From assembly GCF_004804335.1 (NCBI RefSeq), contig NZ_SRXY01000011.1, positions 91,001 through 155,000 on the forward strand: DNA of 64,000 bases, given 5' to 3'. Position numbers and translations under genes: made by a program. Origin of the DNA: Pacificoceanicola onchidii (GTDB taxonomy: Bacteria > Pseudomonadota > Alphaproteobacteria > Rhodobacterales > Rhodobacteraceae). Of this stretch, positions 38,725 to 47,166 are shown in pieces. The notes under the pieces are model-generated. The model did no database searches. It had not been told where the DNA came from and saw nothing but the letters and a program-made list of their open reading frames with translations. How positions within the stretch are numbered: the stretch's first letter is position 1; every line of letters starts with the position of its first letter.

Positions 38725-40631
38725 AACGCACCTTAGGCACCTGCTATTACCCCGAACACTGGCCCCGCGAGACGTGGGAAGACGACGCCCGGCGCATGGC
38801 CGAGGCGGGCCTGACTTGGGTCCGCATTGGCGAGTTCGCTTGGTCCCGGCTCGAGCCCACCCCCGGCGATTACCAGTTTGACTGGCTCGACGATGCTATC
38901 TCCATCTTGGGCAAACACGGGCTTAGGGTCGTCCTCGGCACCCCTACCGCCACGCCCCCGCGTTGGATGCTCGACAAACACCCGGACATGATCGCCCTTG
39001 ACGAACATGGCCGCCCGCGCGGTTTCGGCTCCCGCCGCCATTACTGTTTCAGCCACGAAGGCTACCGCGCCGAATGCGCCAAAATCGTTACACTCCTAGC
39101 CGAACGCTACGGCAAGAACCCCCATGTCGCTGCGTGGCAGACCGACAATGAATACGGCTGTCACGACACCATCCTGAGCTACTCCGATGCCGCGCGCGAC
39201 GCCTTCCAGACGTGGCTCCGCGCCCGCTATCCCGGCACGAACAACGCAGGCGACATAGCCGCGCTCAACGCCGCATGGGGCAATGTCTTCTGGTCCATGG
39301 AATACGGCGATTTCGACGAGATTGCCCTGCCGAACCTGACCGTAACAGAGCCGAACCCGGCCCATGTCATGGACTACCGCCGCTTTGCCTCCGATCAGGT
39401 CGTCACCTTCAACCGCCTGCAAACGGACATCATCCGCCAGCACTCCGGCGCGCCGATCGCCCATAACTACATGGGCAAGATCACCGAGTTTGATCACTAC
39501 AAGGTGGGCGACGATCTAGAAATTGCCTCTTGGGACAGCTATCCGCTCGGTTTCCTCGAAGACCGCATCACCGCCCCCGACACCTACAAACGCACCTACG
39601 CCCAACAAGGCGACCCGGATTTTCAGGCCTTCCACCACGATCTTTACCGTGCCGTCGGCAAAGGGCGCTGGTGGATCATGGAACAACAGCCCGGCCCGGT
39701 GAACTGGGCGCCCTACAATCCTTCCCCCCTGCCCGGCATGGTCCGGCTCTGGACGTGGGAAGCCTTCGCACACGGAGCCGAGGCCGTCTGCTATTTCCGC
39801 TGGCGTCAGGCCCCCTTTGCGCAAGAGCAAATGCACGCCGGTCTGCTCCGCCCGGACAGCGCCGACGCCCCCGCGATCCATGAGGCCCGGGAAGTGTTCT
39901 CTGAACTGGAAAACGCCCCCGAAGCGCAGGCCGCCCAGGCCCCCGTCGCCCTTGTTTTCGACTACGAGGCAGACTGGATGTGGCGTATTCAGCCACAGGG
40001 ACAGGGTCTCGACGGGTTTGACCTCGCCTTCCACACCTACCGCGCCCTACGCCGCCTTGGCCTCAGCATCGACATCCTCCGCCCCGGCGCGGATGTGCGC
40101 GGCTACAAGGCCGTCTTTGCCCCCGGGGTCATGCATTTACCTGAGGATTGGAAACAATCCCTCTGTGCCAGCGACGCGCTGACCGTTTTCGGCCCTCGCA
40201 CCGCCGCGCGCACCGCGGATTTCGCCATTCCCACGCCGCTTCCCCCTGCCCTGCCCGGCCTTGACGTGACTGTTTCCCGTGTGGAAACAATCCGCCCGGA
40301 CATGCCCCGCCCGCTGCACGGCGGCGGCGCGGCGCAGCTTTATGTCGAAGAGCTTGACGGCACGGCAGAGGTGATCCTGTCCACACAGGAAGGCGCGTCC
40401 ATCCTCATGGCGAGCGATTCAAACGCCTATCTTGGCGGCTGGCTCGACGACGAGGCCATGATCCGCATGGCGGAATGGGCCTGCGCCCGGGCCGGAATAG
40501 AGACTGTTTTGCTCCCCAAAGGCGTCCGCCGCCGGTCTGACGGGGCGCATACCTTCTGGTTCAATCACTTGCCGCAGGAAACACAGGTCGGCGATCTGGC
40601 CCTGCCGCCAATCTCCGTCACGCGGACCTGA
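38721..40631 (+). CDS. GH42 beta-galactosidase
   Basis: A 636-residue enzyme of family GH42, cytoplasmic (no signal). Acid/base Glu 144 lies in AAWQTDNEYGCHD and the nucleophile Glu 321 in WWIMEQQPGPVNWAP. The N-terminal barrel (RTLGTCYYPEHWP onwards), a trimerisation domain (from about 400) and a C-terminal beta domain match the family length. Starts at ATG 38721, overlapping the alpha-galactosidase stop. The pairing of alpha- and beta-galactosidase behind one importer suggests a substrate with both linkages, or a family of galactosides. Confidence 0.93.
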   Translation: MKRTLGTCYYPEHWPRETWEDDARRMAEAGLTWVRIGEFAWSRLEPTPGDYQFDWLDDAISILGKHGLRVVLGTPTATPPRWMLDKHPDMIALDEHGRPRGFGSRRHYCFSHEGYRAECAKIVTLLAERYGKNPHVAAWQTDNEYGCHDTILSYSDAARDAFQTWLRARYPGTNNAGDIAALNAAWGNVFWSMEYGDFDEIALPNLTVTEPNPAHVMDYRRFASDQVVTFNRLQTDIIRQHSGAPIAHNYMGKITEFDHYKVGDDLEIASWDSYPLGFLEDRITAPDTYKRTYAQQGDPDFQAFHHDLYRAVGKGRWWIMEQQPGPVNWAPYNPSPLPGMVRLWTWEAFAHGAEAVCYFRWRQAPFAQEQMHAGLLRPDSADAPAIHEAREVFSELENAPEAQAAQAPVALVFDYEADWMWRIQPQGQGLDGFDLAFHTYRALRRLGLSIDILRPGADVRGYKAVFAPGVMHLPEDWKQSLCASDALTVFGPRTAARTADFAIPTPLPPALPGLDVTVSRVETIRPDMPRPLHGGGAAQLYVEELDGTAEVILSTQEGASILMASDSNAYLGGWLDDEAMIRMAEWACARAGIETVLLPKGVRRRSDGAHTFWFNHLPQETQVGDLALPPISVTRT

Positions 40632-40633
40632 CC

Positions 40634-41389
40634 TCAGCCCACGAAAAACACAGCCGCCATGATCAAACCAATCCCGGTGATGACATGGCGGAGAATATCC
40701 GTGCGCGTGATCCGGCGGCTTGCCACGGCTCCGACATAACCGCCCAAAGCACCGCTCACAGCCATCACAATCGCCGCATTCCAGGCGATCAACCCCGCCG
40801 TGACAAAGGTCAACGCCGAAACCAGTGAAACCACCGCAGACAACACATTCTTCAGCCCGTTCATCCCATGCAGGTTGCTGTGGCCGATAAAGCCAAGCGT
40901 CGCCAGTAACATGATGCCGAGGCCGCCGTTGAAGTAGCCGCCGTATAGCGAAACCAGAAGGATCGCCAACGCAGACCCCCCGGCCCCGATGCCGCCCGCG
41001 CCCCCCTTGCGCAGCGCGGCAAGAAGCTTTGGGCCAAAGGCGAACATTCCCGTCGCCAACAGCAAAAGCCACGGCACCACCCCAAGGAAAATGTCACCCG
41101 GTGTCACGATCAGCAACACGGCGCCAAGCCCCGCGCCAAGGGTGCCAACCGCTGCAATCGCCCTCAGAGACAGCGCCCCCTCGCGGCGCATGTCCTTGCG
41201 AAATCCCCAGGCGCTGCTGACGTATCCCGGCAGCGCGGTCAGTGTCGCCGTGGCATTGGCACTGACCGGCGGGATGCCGACATAGATCAGCGCCGGAAGG
41301 CTCAGGAACGTGCCGCCCCCGGCGACCGCATTAAGAAGACCGGCGGCGAATCCGGCGACGACAAGCAAAAGAATATCGCTCAAGAGCAT
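40634..41389 (-). CDS. TauE/SafE-family membrane exporter
   Basis: A 251-residue membrane protein with about eight spans in two repeated halves; the family motif shows as AGLLNAVAGGGTFLSLPALI near the N-terminus and GYFNGGLGIMLLATLGFIG in the second half. The family exports sulfite, sulfoacetate or other small organic anions, often after breakdown of sulfonates. Its stop lies 2 bases from the beta-galactosidase stop (convergent). It is divergent from the GntR regulator, which likely controls it. The substrate cannot be told. Confidence 0.87.
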   Translation of the reverse strand: MLLSDILLLVVAGFAAGLLNAVAGGGTFLSLPALIYVGIPPVSANATATLTALPGYVSSAWGFRKDMRREGALSLRAIAAVGTLGAGLGAVLLIVTPGDIFLGVVPWLLLLATGMFAFGPKLLAALRKGGAGGIGAGGSALAILLVSLYGGYFNGGLGIMLLATLGFIGHSNLHGMNGLKNVLSAVVSLVSALTFVTAGLIAWNAAIVMAVSGALGGYVGAVASRRITRTDILRHVITGIGLIMAAVFFVG

Positions 41390-41452
41390 GATAAAGCGTC
41401 ACTTTCTCGGACACATGGGGAAGGGTGTGACAGCCCTTCTGTCATTCGGTAG

Positions 41453-41473
41453 ATTGGTCTGCAAATTGGTCTG
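41453..41473. promoter_or_regulatory. Tandem ATTGGTCTG repeats in the GntR/TauE divergent promoter
   Basis: ATTGGTCTG occurs at 41453-41461 and again at 41465-41473, a 12-base offset, just before the GntR start at 41488. TGGTCTG-type half-sites are common in FadR-subfamily operators, although those are usually inverted; here the two are in direct orientation. Confidence 0.5.
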
Positions 41474-41487
41474 ATAAGGAAGCCCCG

Positions 41488-42180
41488 ATGAGACGCCGCA
41501 CCGATGACGTTCTCGCCGACCTGCGCCAGATGCTCGACCAGATTGCCCCGCTCAGCGGAGATCGCCTGCCAGCGGAACGCAGCCTGCGTGACACGCTCCA
41601 ATGCAGCCGCGAGACCCTGCGCAGCTGTTACGCCGTTCTCGAAGCAGAAGGCGCGATCTGGCGACGTGTGGGTCAAGGCACCTTTCGCGGCACGCGCCCG
41701 GCGCATATGCCCGTGCGGGAACATTTGCTGGTCGAGGGCGCAACGCCGCCTGACCTGATGCGGGCGCGCCTCCTGCTGGAACCACAGGTCGCCGCCGAGG
41801 CCGCGCGGCAGGCACAAACATCCGATATTGACCATTTGCGCCAGAAAGTGGCCGAAGGCCGCGCCGCTCATGATCGCGCGCTGTGCGAGCAGGCCGACGA
41901 TGCCTTTCACCGCGCCGTGGCCGAAACCTCCCGGAATCCGGTCTTGATCGGTTTTCTTGTCTACCTGTCCAGCGCGCGCAGGCGCATCGCGTGGCAGCGC
42001 GAATGGGACAGAACCTACCGCAGAATCGCGCCAAACGAGTTTCAGACCCTTCACAGCGATCAGCACGGCGCCATCGTCGACGCCATCGCGAAAGCCGATT
42101 CCGAGGCCGCAGAAACCGCCATGCGCCTTCATCTGGAGACAATCACAGCAGCGATGGTACAGACGGATTCGGCAGAATAA
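41488..42180 (+). CDS. GntR-family (FadR/FCD subfamily) regulator
   Basis: A 230-residue regulator: winged helix at about residues 22-66 (GDRLPAERSLRDTLQCSRETLRSCYAVLEAEG) and an FCD ligand domain with the metal-type residues in DDAFHRAVAETSRNPVL and a late His in MRLHLETI. FCD regulators sense small organic acids. It is divergent from the TauE/SafE exporter across 98 bases with tandem repeats, so it probably regulates the exporter and itself. AAGGAAG precedes the ATG. Confidence 0.88.
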   Translation: MRRRTDDVLADLRQMLDQIAPLSGDRLPAERSLRDTLQCSRETLRSCYAVLEAEGAIWRRVGQGTFRGTRPAHMPVREHLLVEGATPPDLMRARLLLEPQVAAEAARQAQTSDIDHLRQKVAEGRAAHDRALCEQADDAFHRAVAETSRNPVLIGFLVYLSSARRRIAWQREWDRTYRRIAPNEFQTLHSDQHGAIVDAIAKADSEAAETAMRLHLETITAAMVQTDSAE

Positions 42181-42262
42181 GGCTCTAACCCGGCGTAAAA
42201 CCGGAGTTTTGTCCCTGAACCTGTGGAAAACTCTTGCACGAATCCGCCGCTTCGGCCAATAG

Positions 42263-42312
42263 TCACGGAAAAGGGCGTAAAAACGTCAAACTCCGTGAAC
42301 ACGAAATCACGG
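42263..42312. promoter_or_regulatory. TCACGG/CCGTGA repeats upstream of repA
   Basis: The 153-base gap before repA contains TCACGGA (42263-42269), TCCGTGA (42292-42298) and TCACGGG (42306-42312): alternating orientations of one heptamer, able to pair as two overlapping inverted repeats. This is where RepA/RepB autorepression acts in repABC operons, so an operator is likely. A weak CCGG-CGTAAAA-CCGG hairpin near 42189-42203 may end the GntR transcript. Confidence 0.45.
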
Positions 42313-42333
42313 GAAGACAAGAGGCGGCAGACG

Positions 42334-43518
42334 ATGGACACACGCATCGCACCTGAAGACCTGAATGGGGTCATTCGGGATCATTCTGAGACATTGGCGG
42401 CGCAGTTGCACGCCCAACGTGAGAGCCTGTTCCCGCCTGACGCGGACAAGGAGATGCGCAAGTTCACCTCTGGCGAGGCCGCGGCCCTGCTTGGTGTGAA
42501 TGACAGCTACCTGCGCAAACTGCATCTCGACGGCAAAGGCCCCTCCCCCGAACTCACGCCCGGCAATCGCCGGCTCTATTCCGTGTTTGATCTGCAGGAA
42601 TTGCGCCACCTGCTGGAGAAAACCGCCCGCAAGCCCGGCGATTACCTGCCCGGCCGCCGCGAAGGCGACCATCTGCAAATCATCGGCGTGATGAATTTCA
42701 AAGGCGGCTCCGGCAAGACCACCACCTCCGCCCATCTCGCACAGCGCCTTGCCCTGCTTGGCTACCGCGTTCTGGCGATTGACCTGGACCCTCAGGCGTC
42801 TTTGACCGCCCTGCACGGGGTTCAGCCGGAGTATGACCTCCCCGAAGGCGGCACGCTCTACGATGCCATCCGCTATGACGATCCTCTACCGATCACCGAT
42901 GTCATCCGCCCGACCTATATCCCGAACCTCGACCTGATCCCCGGCAACCTCGAACTGATGGAGTTCGAGCATGACACCCCCCGCGCCCTCGCGGCGGGCA
43001 ATGCCGGGTTGTTCTTCTTCCGGGTCAAGGAAGCCCTGGCGCAGGTGGATGACCGCTACGACGTTGTCGTGATTGACTGCCCGCCGCAGCTCGGCTTTCT
43101 CACCATGTCCGCGCTTTCCGCGTCTACAGGCGTGTTAGTGACGATTCACCCCGAAATGCTCGACGTGATGTCCATGTCGCAATTCCTGCGCATGACCGCC
43201 GATCTGATGGATGTGATCGCCGAATCCGGGGCCGATATGTCCCATGACTGGATGCGCTATCTGCTCACCCGATACGAGCCCACGGACGCCCCGCAGAACC
43301 GCATCACCGCCTTTTTGCGCACCATGTACGGCGAGAAGGTGCTGAACGCGCCCATGCTCAAATCCACAGCCATTTCTGACGCGGGACTGACCAAACAGAC
43401 CCTCTACGAGGTCGAACGCAGCGCCTTCACCCGCTCTACCTATGATCGGGCCATCGAGAGCCTGAACGCGGTGAACGATGAAATCGCCGCGTTGATTCAG
43501 AAGACTTGGGGCAGATGA
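42334..43518 (+). CDS. repA: RepA, ParA-type plasmid partition ATPase
   Basis: A 394-residue protein: N-terminal helix-turn-helix (FTSGEAAALLGVNDSYLRKLHLDG, about residues 44-67), deviant Walker A VMNFKGGSGKTTTSAHLA (about 120-137), Walker A' LAIDLDPQASLT and Walker B VVVIDCPPQLGFLT. This is the RepA class of repABC replicons: it segregates the plasmid with RepB and autorepresses the operon. I chose ATG 42334 for the GAGGCGG RBS; an upstream ATG at 42223 would add 37 residues across the putative operator and is rejected. It is followed by repB and repC. Confidence 0.95.
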   Translation: MDTRIAPEDLNGVIRDHSETLAAQLHAQRESLFPPDADKEMRKFTSGEAAALLGVNDSYLRKLHLDGKGPSPELTPGNRRLYSVFDLQELRHLLEKTARKPGDYLPGRREGDHLQIIGVMNFKGGSGKTTTSAHLAQRLALLGYRVLAIDLDPQASLTALHGVQPEYDLPEGGTLYDAIRYDDPLPITDVIRPTYIPNLDLIPGNLELMEFEHDTPRALAAGNAGLFFFRVKEALAQVDDRYDVVVIDCPPQLGFLTMSALSASTGVLVTIHPEMLDVMSMSQFLRMTADLMDVIAESGADMSHDWMRYLLTRYEPTDAPQNRITAFLRTMYGEKVLNAPMLKSTAISDAGLTKQTLYEVERSAFTRSTYDRAIESLNAVNDEIAALIQKTWGR

Positions 43519-43532
43519 GGGGGGGTAAATCA

Positions 43533-44525
43533 TTGACAGATAAGAAGAAATCACGTCTTTCCATGCTCGACAGCCTCGCCGCTGCCGGGGCTGGTGCGCC
43601 GCCGCCTTCGATGATGTCCTCCAACCGCGCGCTCCGTTCGGCCCGGGATGCGGTGGATTCCCACCATGTCTGGGAGCTTGATCCGGACAGCATCCGCGAT
43701 CTGCGCATTCAGGACAGGCTTGAGATCGGCGACGTGTCTGACCTGCGCCAGTCCATCGAGCAAAACGGCCAGGCCGTGCCGATCCTCGTGCGCCGCGATC
43801 CGAAGAATTCGGATAAATACATCCTCGTCTACGGCTTGCGCCGCCTGACCGCCGTGCGCGAGAGCGAAACGGTGACCAAGGTCCGCGCACTGGTGGCCAC
43901 CATGTCCGAAATGGACGGGCTGCGCATGCAGGCGGCGGAAAACTCCGAGCGGCGCGATCTGTCCTACCTCGAAAAGGCCCTCTTTGCGCAGGGCCTCATG
44001 GACGGTGGCTATGGCAATCAGGACAAGGTGGCCGAGACGCTCAACGTCACCAAGTCCTGGATGTCCATGGCCAAGGGCATCCTGTTCATCCTGGGCCGCG
44101 AACTGCCCGGTCTCATCGGCCCCGCCCCCGGCATCGGCCGCCCCCGCTGGGAGGCGCTGACCAAAGGCATGAACGAGCATTACCGTTCCCGCGATCCGCT
44201 GATCGAACTGGTCGAAGAGACCCGCGCCAAGCTGGAGGCCGAGATTGCCGCAGGCAACGCGCCGGAGAAGGATCCTTCGATCCTGATCTTCGAAGCGCTC
44301 GAGAAAGCCGTTGAAAAGAAAGGCAAACGCCGTCCGCGCAAGCCCGTGACCGTCGATCTGACGCTGGAAGGCAAACCCGCCGGCAAGGCGCGGCGCACAC
44401 CCAAGGGGCTCGCGCTGGATCTCAATGATCGCCGCTTTGCCCATTGGATCGAGAGGCAGTCGCAGGACATCATCACCGAATTGTACGCGCGGTACCAAGC
44501 CCGCGACAATGAAGACGAGCAGTAA
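43533..44525 (+). CDS. repB: RepB, ParB-type centromere-binding protein
   Basis: About 330 residues. The N-terminal KKKSRLSMLD motif contacts RepA in this family; the ParB/Srx domain follows (LRQSIEQNGQAVPILVRR, YGLRRLTAVRE), with the HTH around KVAETLNVTKSWMSMAKGI and a C-terminal dimerisation part. Start choice: TTG 43533 has AGGGGGGG 8 bases upstream and gives the usual family N-terminus (TDKKKSR); ATG 43515, overlapping the repA stop, is the alternative and would add six residues. It binds parS sites, probably the palindromes after repC. Confidence 0.93.
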   Translation: MTDKKKSRLSMLDSLAAAGAGAPPPSMMSSNRALRSARDAVDSHHVWELDPDSIRDLRIQDRLEIGDVSDLRQSIEQNGQAVPILVRRDPKNSDKYILVYGLRRLTAVRESETVTKVRALVATMSEMDGLRMQAAENSERRDLSYLEKALFAQGLMDGGYGNQDKVAETLNVTKSWMSMAKGILFILGRELPGLIGPAPGIGRPRWEALTKGMNEHYRSRDPLIELVEETRAKLEAEIAAGNAPEKDPSILIFEALEKAVEKKGKRRPRKPVTVDLTLEGKPAGKARRTPKGLALDLNDRRFAHWIERQSQDIITELYARYQARDNEDEQ

Positions 44526-44554
44526 CAACAAAGGAGGCACGACACAGGCAAAAG

Positions 44555-44601
44555 AAAAGGCCCCGCAAAGCAACGCTCCACGAGACCCCTCTTAGATTAG
44601 C
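44555..44601 (-). ncRNA. Putative antisense ctRNA (incompatibility RNA) of the repABC replicon
   Basis: In repABC plasmids a short antisense RNA between repB and repC limits RepC synthesis. On the minus strand here, TTGCGA (44631-44636) and TACCTT (44608-44613) with a 17-base spacer make a plausible promoter. About 20-40 bases further on, a hairpin GGTCTCG/CGGGGCC (44561-44590, with two G-U pairs) is followed by TTTTCTTTT, a fair intrinsic terminator. Position and size (about 45-50 nt) fit the known RNAs. It is inferred from structure and location only. Confidence 0.55.
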
Positions 44602-44629
44602 ACCTTCAAGGTAATCGCCGGAGCTATCC

Positions 44630-44666
44630 CTCGCAAGTCCAAAGTGATTCGCGAGCAGGGTTTTTT
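44630..44666 (+). terminator. Attenuator hairpin (S-element-like) in the repC leader
   Basis: CTCGC (44630-44634) pairs with GCGAG (44651-44655), with further AA/TT pairing inside, followed by CAGGGTTTTTTG. This intrinsic-terminator shape directly before repC is the known attenuator of repABC leaders: antisense RNA binding upstream favours its formation and stops repC transcription. Confidence 0.65.
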
Positions 44667-44686
44667 GTTGTCTTCGTGAACAACTG

Positions 44687-45829
44687 ATGCACTACCAACC
44701 CATAACGCCTGTCGGGCGGCCGGTTTCGGCTGCGCTCATGGCATCTCAGGCCGAGGTTCGGCGCCCGGCCCCCCTGCCCTCCATCGACAAATGGGAAGCG
44801 CTGCGGGTTCTGTCGGTGATTGCGCGCGCGCGGTATCGGCTGAACGACCGGGACATTTCCGTCCTCCAGGCTCTGCTGAGCTTTCATCGGGAGACCGAAT
44901 TGACCGGCGACGATCCCGCCGCCCTGATTGTCTTTCCCTCGAATGCCGCGCTCTGCGAGCGGCTCAACGCCATGCCCTGTTCGACCATGCGCCGCCATCT
45001 GGCGCGTCTGGTTGAGGCCGGTCTGCTGATCCGCCGGGACAGCCCCAACGGCAAACGGTTTTCGCGCAGCAGCGCCATGGGCCGCGTGGCCTATGGTTTC
45101 GATCTGCGCCCGCTTGTGCTGCGTCACCCGGAGCATTGTGCCCTCGCCGAAGAGGCGCGGATCCGACAGGACCGCATCCGTCACTTGCGCGAACAGGTCA
45201 GTCTCATGCGCCGTGATCTCGCCGGTCTGTCGGAATGGGGCCGCTCCGAGTTGCCTGATCTGACAGATTGGGACGGCTTCGACGATCTCGCCCGCCTCAC
45301 CGCCCGCGATCTGCGCCGCAAACTCGATCAGGAGACTCTTGAGTCGCTCCGGGCTGCTCTGAAAACTGCACTGGATCAGGCCCGCGATCTGCTCGAGCCT
45401 CCTTCGGAATCGCCCGAACTGAGCACCACCGACGTGCAAATTGAGCAGCACCATCAGAGTTCAAAAAAAGAAATTACTGTTTCTGAACAGGCTGAGGAAA
45501 AGGAGCGCCCCGCCCTACCCTTGCGCATGATTACGACCGTTTGTTCGGAGTTCCTCAGTTTCAGCCCACATGTCCCGCGCCATTGGCACGAGTTCGTTGC
45601 TATTGCCGAAACGCTGCGCCCGATGCTTGGAATTGCCCCCGATGCGTGGTTTGCGGCCAAGAACGCGATGGGCGTCGAACAGGCTTCTGTGGTGCTTGCT
45701 GCAATGATGCAAAGGCTCAGCGAAATCCGCGCACCCGGTGCGTATTTGCGGCATCTGACCGCCAAGGCAGAGAGCGGGCATTTCTCGGCGGGGCCGATGG
45801 TTAGGGCCTTGATGAACCGTTCTGCGTGA
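44687..45829 (+). CDS. repC: RepC replication initiator
   Basis: A 380-residue initiator, the essential replication protein of repABC plasmids; the origin usually lies inside this gene. Family features: RARYRLNDRDISVLQALLSFHRE, a winged-helix stretch CERLNAMPCSTMRRHLARLVEAGLLIRRDSPNGKRF (about residues 88-123), a variable Gln/Glu-rich linker (about 235-270) and the conserved C-terminal domain with WFAAKNAMGVEQASVVLAAM and GAYLRHL. It lies after the 161-base regulatory gap following repB. The presence of repA, repB and repC, all intact, shows the window belongs to a self-replicating extrachromosomal element or one integrated in the chromosome. Confidence 0.95.
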   Translation: MHYQPITPVGRPVSAALMASQAEVRRPAPLPSIDKWEALRVLSVIARARYRLNDRDISVLQALLSFHRETELTGDDPAALIVFPSNAALCERLNAMPCSTMRRHLARLVEAGLLIRRDSPNGKRFSRSSAMGRVAYGFDLRPLVLRHPEHCALAEEARIRQDRIRHLREQVSLMRRDLAGLSEWGRSELPDLTDWDGFDDLARLTARDLRRKLDQETLESLRAALKTALDQARDLLEPPSESPELSTTDVQIEQHHQSSKKEITVSEQAEEKERPALPLRMITTVCSEFLSFSPHVPRHWHEFVAIAETLRPMLGIAPDAWFAAKNAMGVEQASVVLAAMMQRLSEIRAPGAYLRHLTAKAESGHFSAGPMVRALMNRSA

Positions 45830-45830
45830 G

Positions 45831-45883
45831 AAGTTCACAGCTGTGAACTTTTATCAGAACTGGTCAGTTCACAGCTGTGAACT
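45831..45883. repeat. Two copies of a parS-like palindrome after repC
   Basis: GTTCACAGCTGTGAAC is present at 45833-45848 and 45867-45882, 34 bases centre to centre. The first copy extends to a perfect 20-bp palindrome (45831-45850), the second to 18 bp (45866-45883). Rhodobacteraceae repABC replicons carry such group-specific palindromes as partition sites bound by RepB. The first copy starts 2 bases after the repC stop; the second contains the stop codon of the convergent MFS gene. Confidence 0.85.
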
Positions 45884-47017
45884 CGACGGTTTCAGCACCG
45901 AGGCAAAGAGCACAATCATGACCGAGCACGCGGCCACCAGCAGGAACGAGACCCGCAAGGAAGAGGCTTCCGCGATGAACCCAACGGCCGGGGGCCCGAG
46001 CAGCAAAGCGCCGTATCCCAAAGTAGCCACGGAGGCGATGGCCTGACCCGGTGGCACATCGGGATCATTGGCGGCGCGGCTGTAGCTCATCGGGAAAATC
46101 GCGGCGCAGCCAATGCCCATGAGGACGAAGCCGAGCAAAGCCACGAGCCAACTTCCGGTTGCCGAGCAGATCAAGCAACCGACCACTGCAAACACACCAC
46201 TGACACGCGCCACCAGAACCCGGCCGAGGCGGGTGATCAGACGGTCAACACTGAGCCGCATGATCACCATCGTGATGGAAAAGGCGGTAAAGCCCAGCGT
46301 CGCCTGATCCGCTTCGGCCTCAAGCACGTCCCGCAGGTAAACCGCGCTCCAATCCACCGCCGTGCCTTCGCCAAGACCGGCGCCAAGCGCCATCAGCCCG
46401 ACTAGGATCAGACCACCGCTTGGCAAGGCGAACATCGGCTCTTTGCCCAGTGAGACCCGTGTGGGTGAGTGCCATTCAATCGACAAGAACGGCATGATGG
46501 CGGCAGACAGGACGATGGCGGACAGCAGAAAGTGCAGACCGGGGCCGGCCTCAAAACTTGTGGCCAGATAGCCACCAGCAGCCCCAAGCCCGGCACCAAG
46601 GCTCCACATCGCATGGAAGGACGACAGGACGGGCCGGGCGAGGCGCCGCTCGACTTCCGTCGCCCATGTGTTCATCGCAACATCCATGCCGCCATGAGTC
46701 AGACCAAAGAAAAACAGCGACGCGGCCAGCATCGGAACAGTCTCTGAATAGCCGATAAACACCAAAGACAGCAGGTAGAACGCGGCCAGCCACCGGGTGA
46801 CCCGGAACGCCCCATGCCGATCCGCCAGTTTGCCAGCCACCGCAAAAGAGGTCAGCGCGCCAACCCCGAGAAGCAGCAAAAGCAACCCGAGACGGCTTTC
46901 GGAGAGCGAGAGACGATCCACGAAATCCGGAATCCGGGAGGCCCAGCATCCCAGCAACGCGCCGTTCAGAATAAAAGCGGCGGCGACGCTTTTCCGGGGG
47001 GTGATAAGACGGGACAT
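45869..47017 (-). CDS. MFS transporter (YbjJ-like)
   Basis: A 382-residue major facilitator with 12 predicted spans. N-terminal half: AAAFILNGALLGCWASRIPDF, the A-motif-like GKLADRHGAFRVTR, and GLTHGGMDVAMNTWATEVE, characteristic of the YbjJ/fucose-permease-like subgroup. I chose ATG 47017 (GGAG 8 bases upstream); the longer upstream frame has no membrane or signal features. The last codons run through the second parS-like palindrome. The substrate is unknown; the subgroup is often annotated as drug or sugar efflux without proof. Confidence 0.87.
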   Translation of the reverse strand: MSRLITPRKSVAAAFILNGALLGCWASRIPDFVDRLSLSESRLGLLLLLLGVGALTSFAVAGKLADRHGAFRVTRWLAAFYLLSLVFIGYSETVPMLAASLFFFGLTHGGMDVAMNTWATEVERRLARPVLSSFHAMWSLGAGLGAAGGYLATSFEAGPGLHFLLSAIVLSAAIMPFLSIEWHSPTRVSLGKEPMFALPSGGLILVGLMALGAGLGEGTAVDWSAVYLRDVLEAEADQATLGFTAFSITMVIMRLSVDRLITRLGRVLVARVSGVFAVVGCLICSATGSWLVALLGFVLMGIGCAAIFPMSYSRAANDPDVPPGQAIASVATLGYGALLLGPPAVGFIAEASSLRVSFLLVAACSVMIVLFASVLKPSSSQL

Positions 47018-47166
47018 GCAAATGGCTCCAGGGATGGGTGCGACGCTCTGGCTACAAATCTGCGGAGCGGGGGGCAACCGAATTTGGGGCAGGGGGGGTG
47101 GACGTTGATACCCCTGTGGGACTAACTGAGGCCCGACACAACCGCGATATCCGATGAGGAGCCGAT

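Noticed and set aside
42223..42333. Longer repA start at 42223
   Set aside because: The extra residues run through the repeat-bearing operator region and lack the family N-terminus; ATG 42334 has the better RBS.
45831..45883. Palindromes after repC as a transcription terminator between repC and the MFS gene
   Set aside because: A hairpin could form, but two identical palindromes at this place in a repABC replicon are better explained as partition sites; a secondary role in termination is not excluded.
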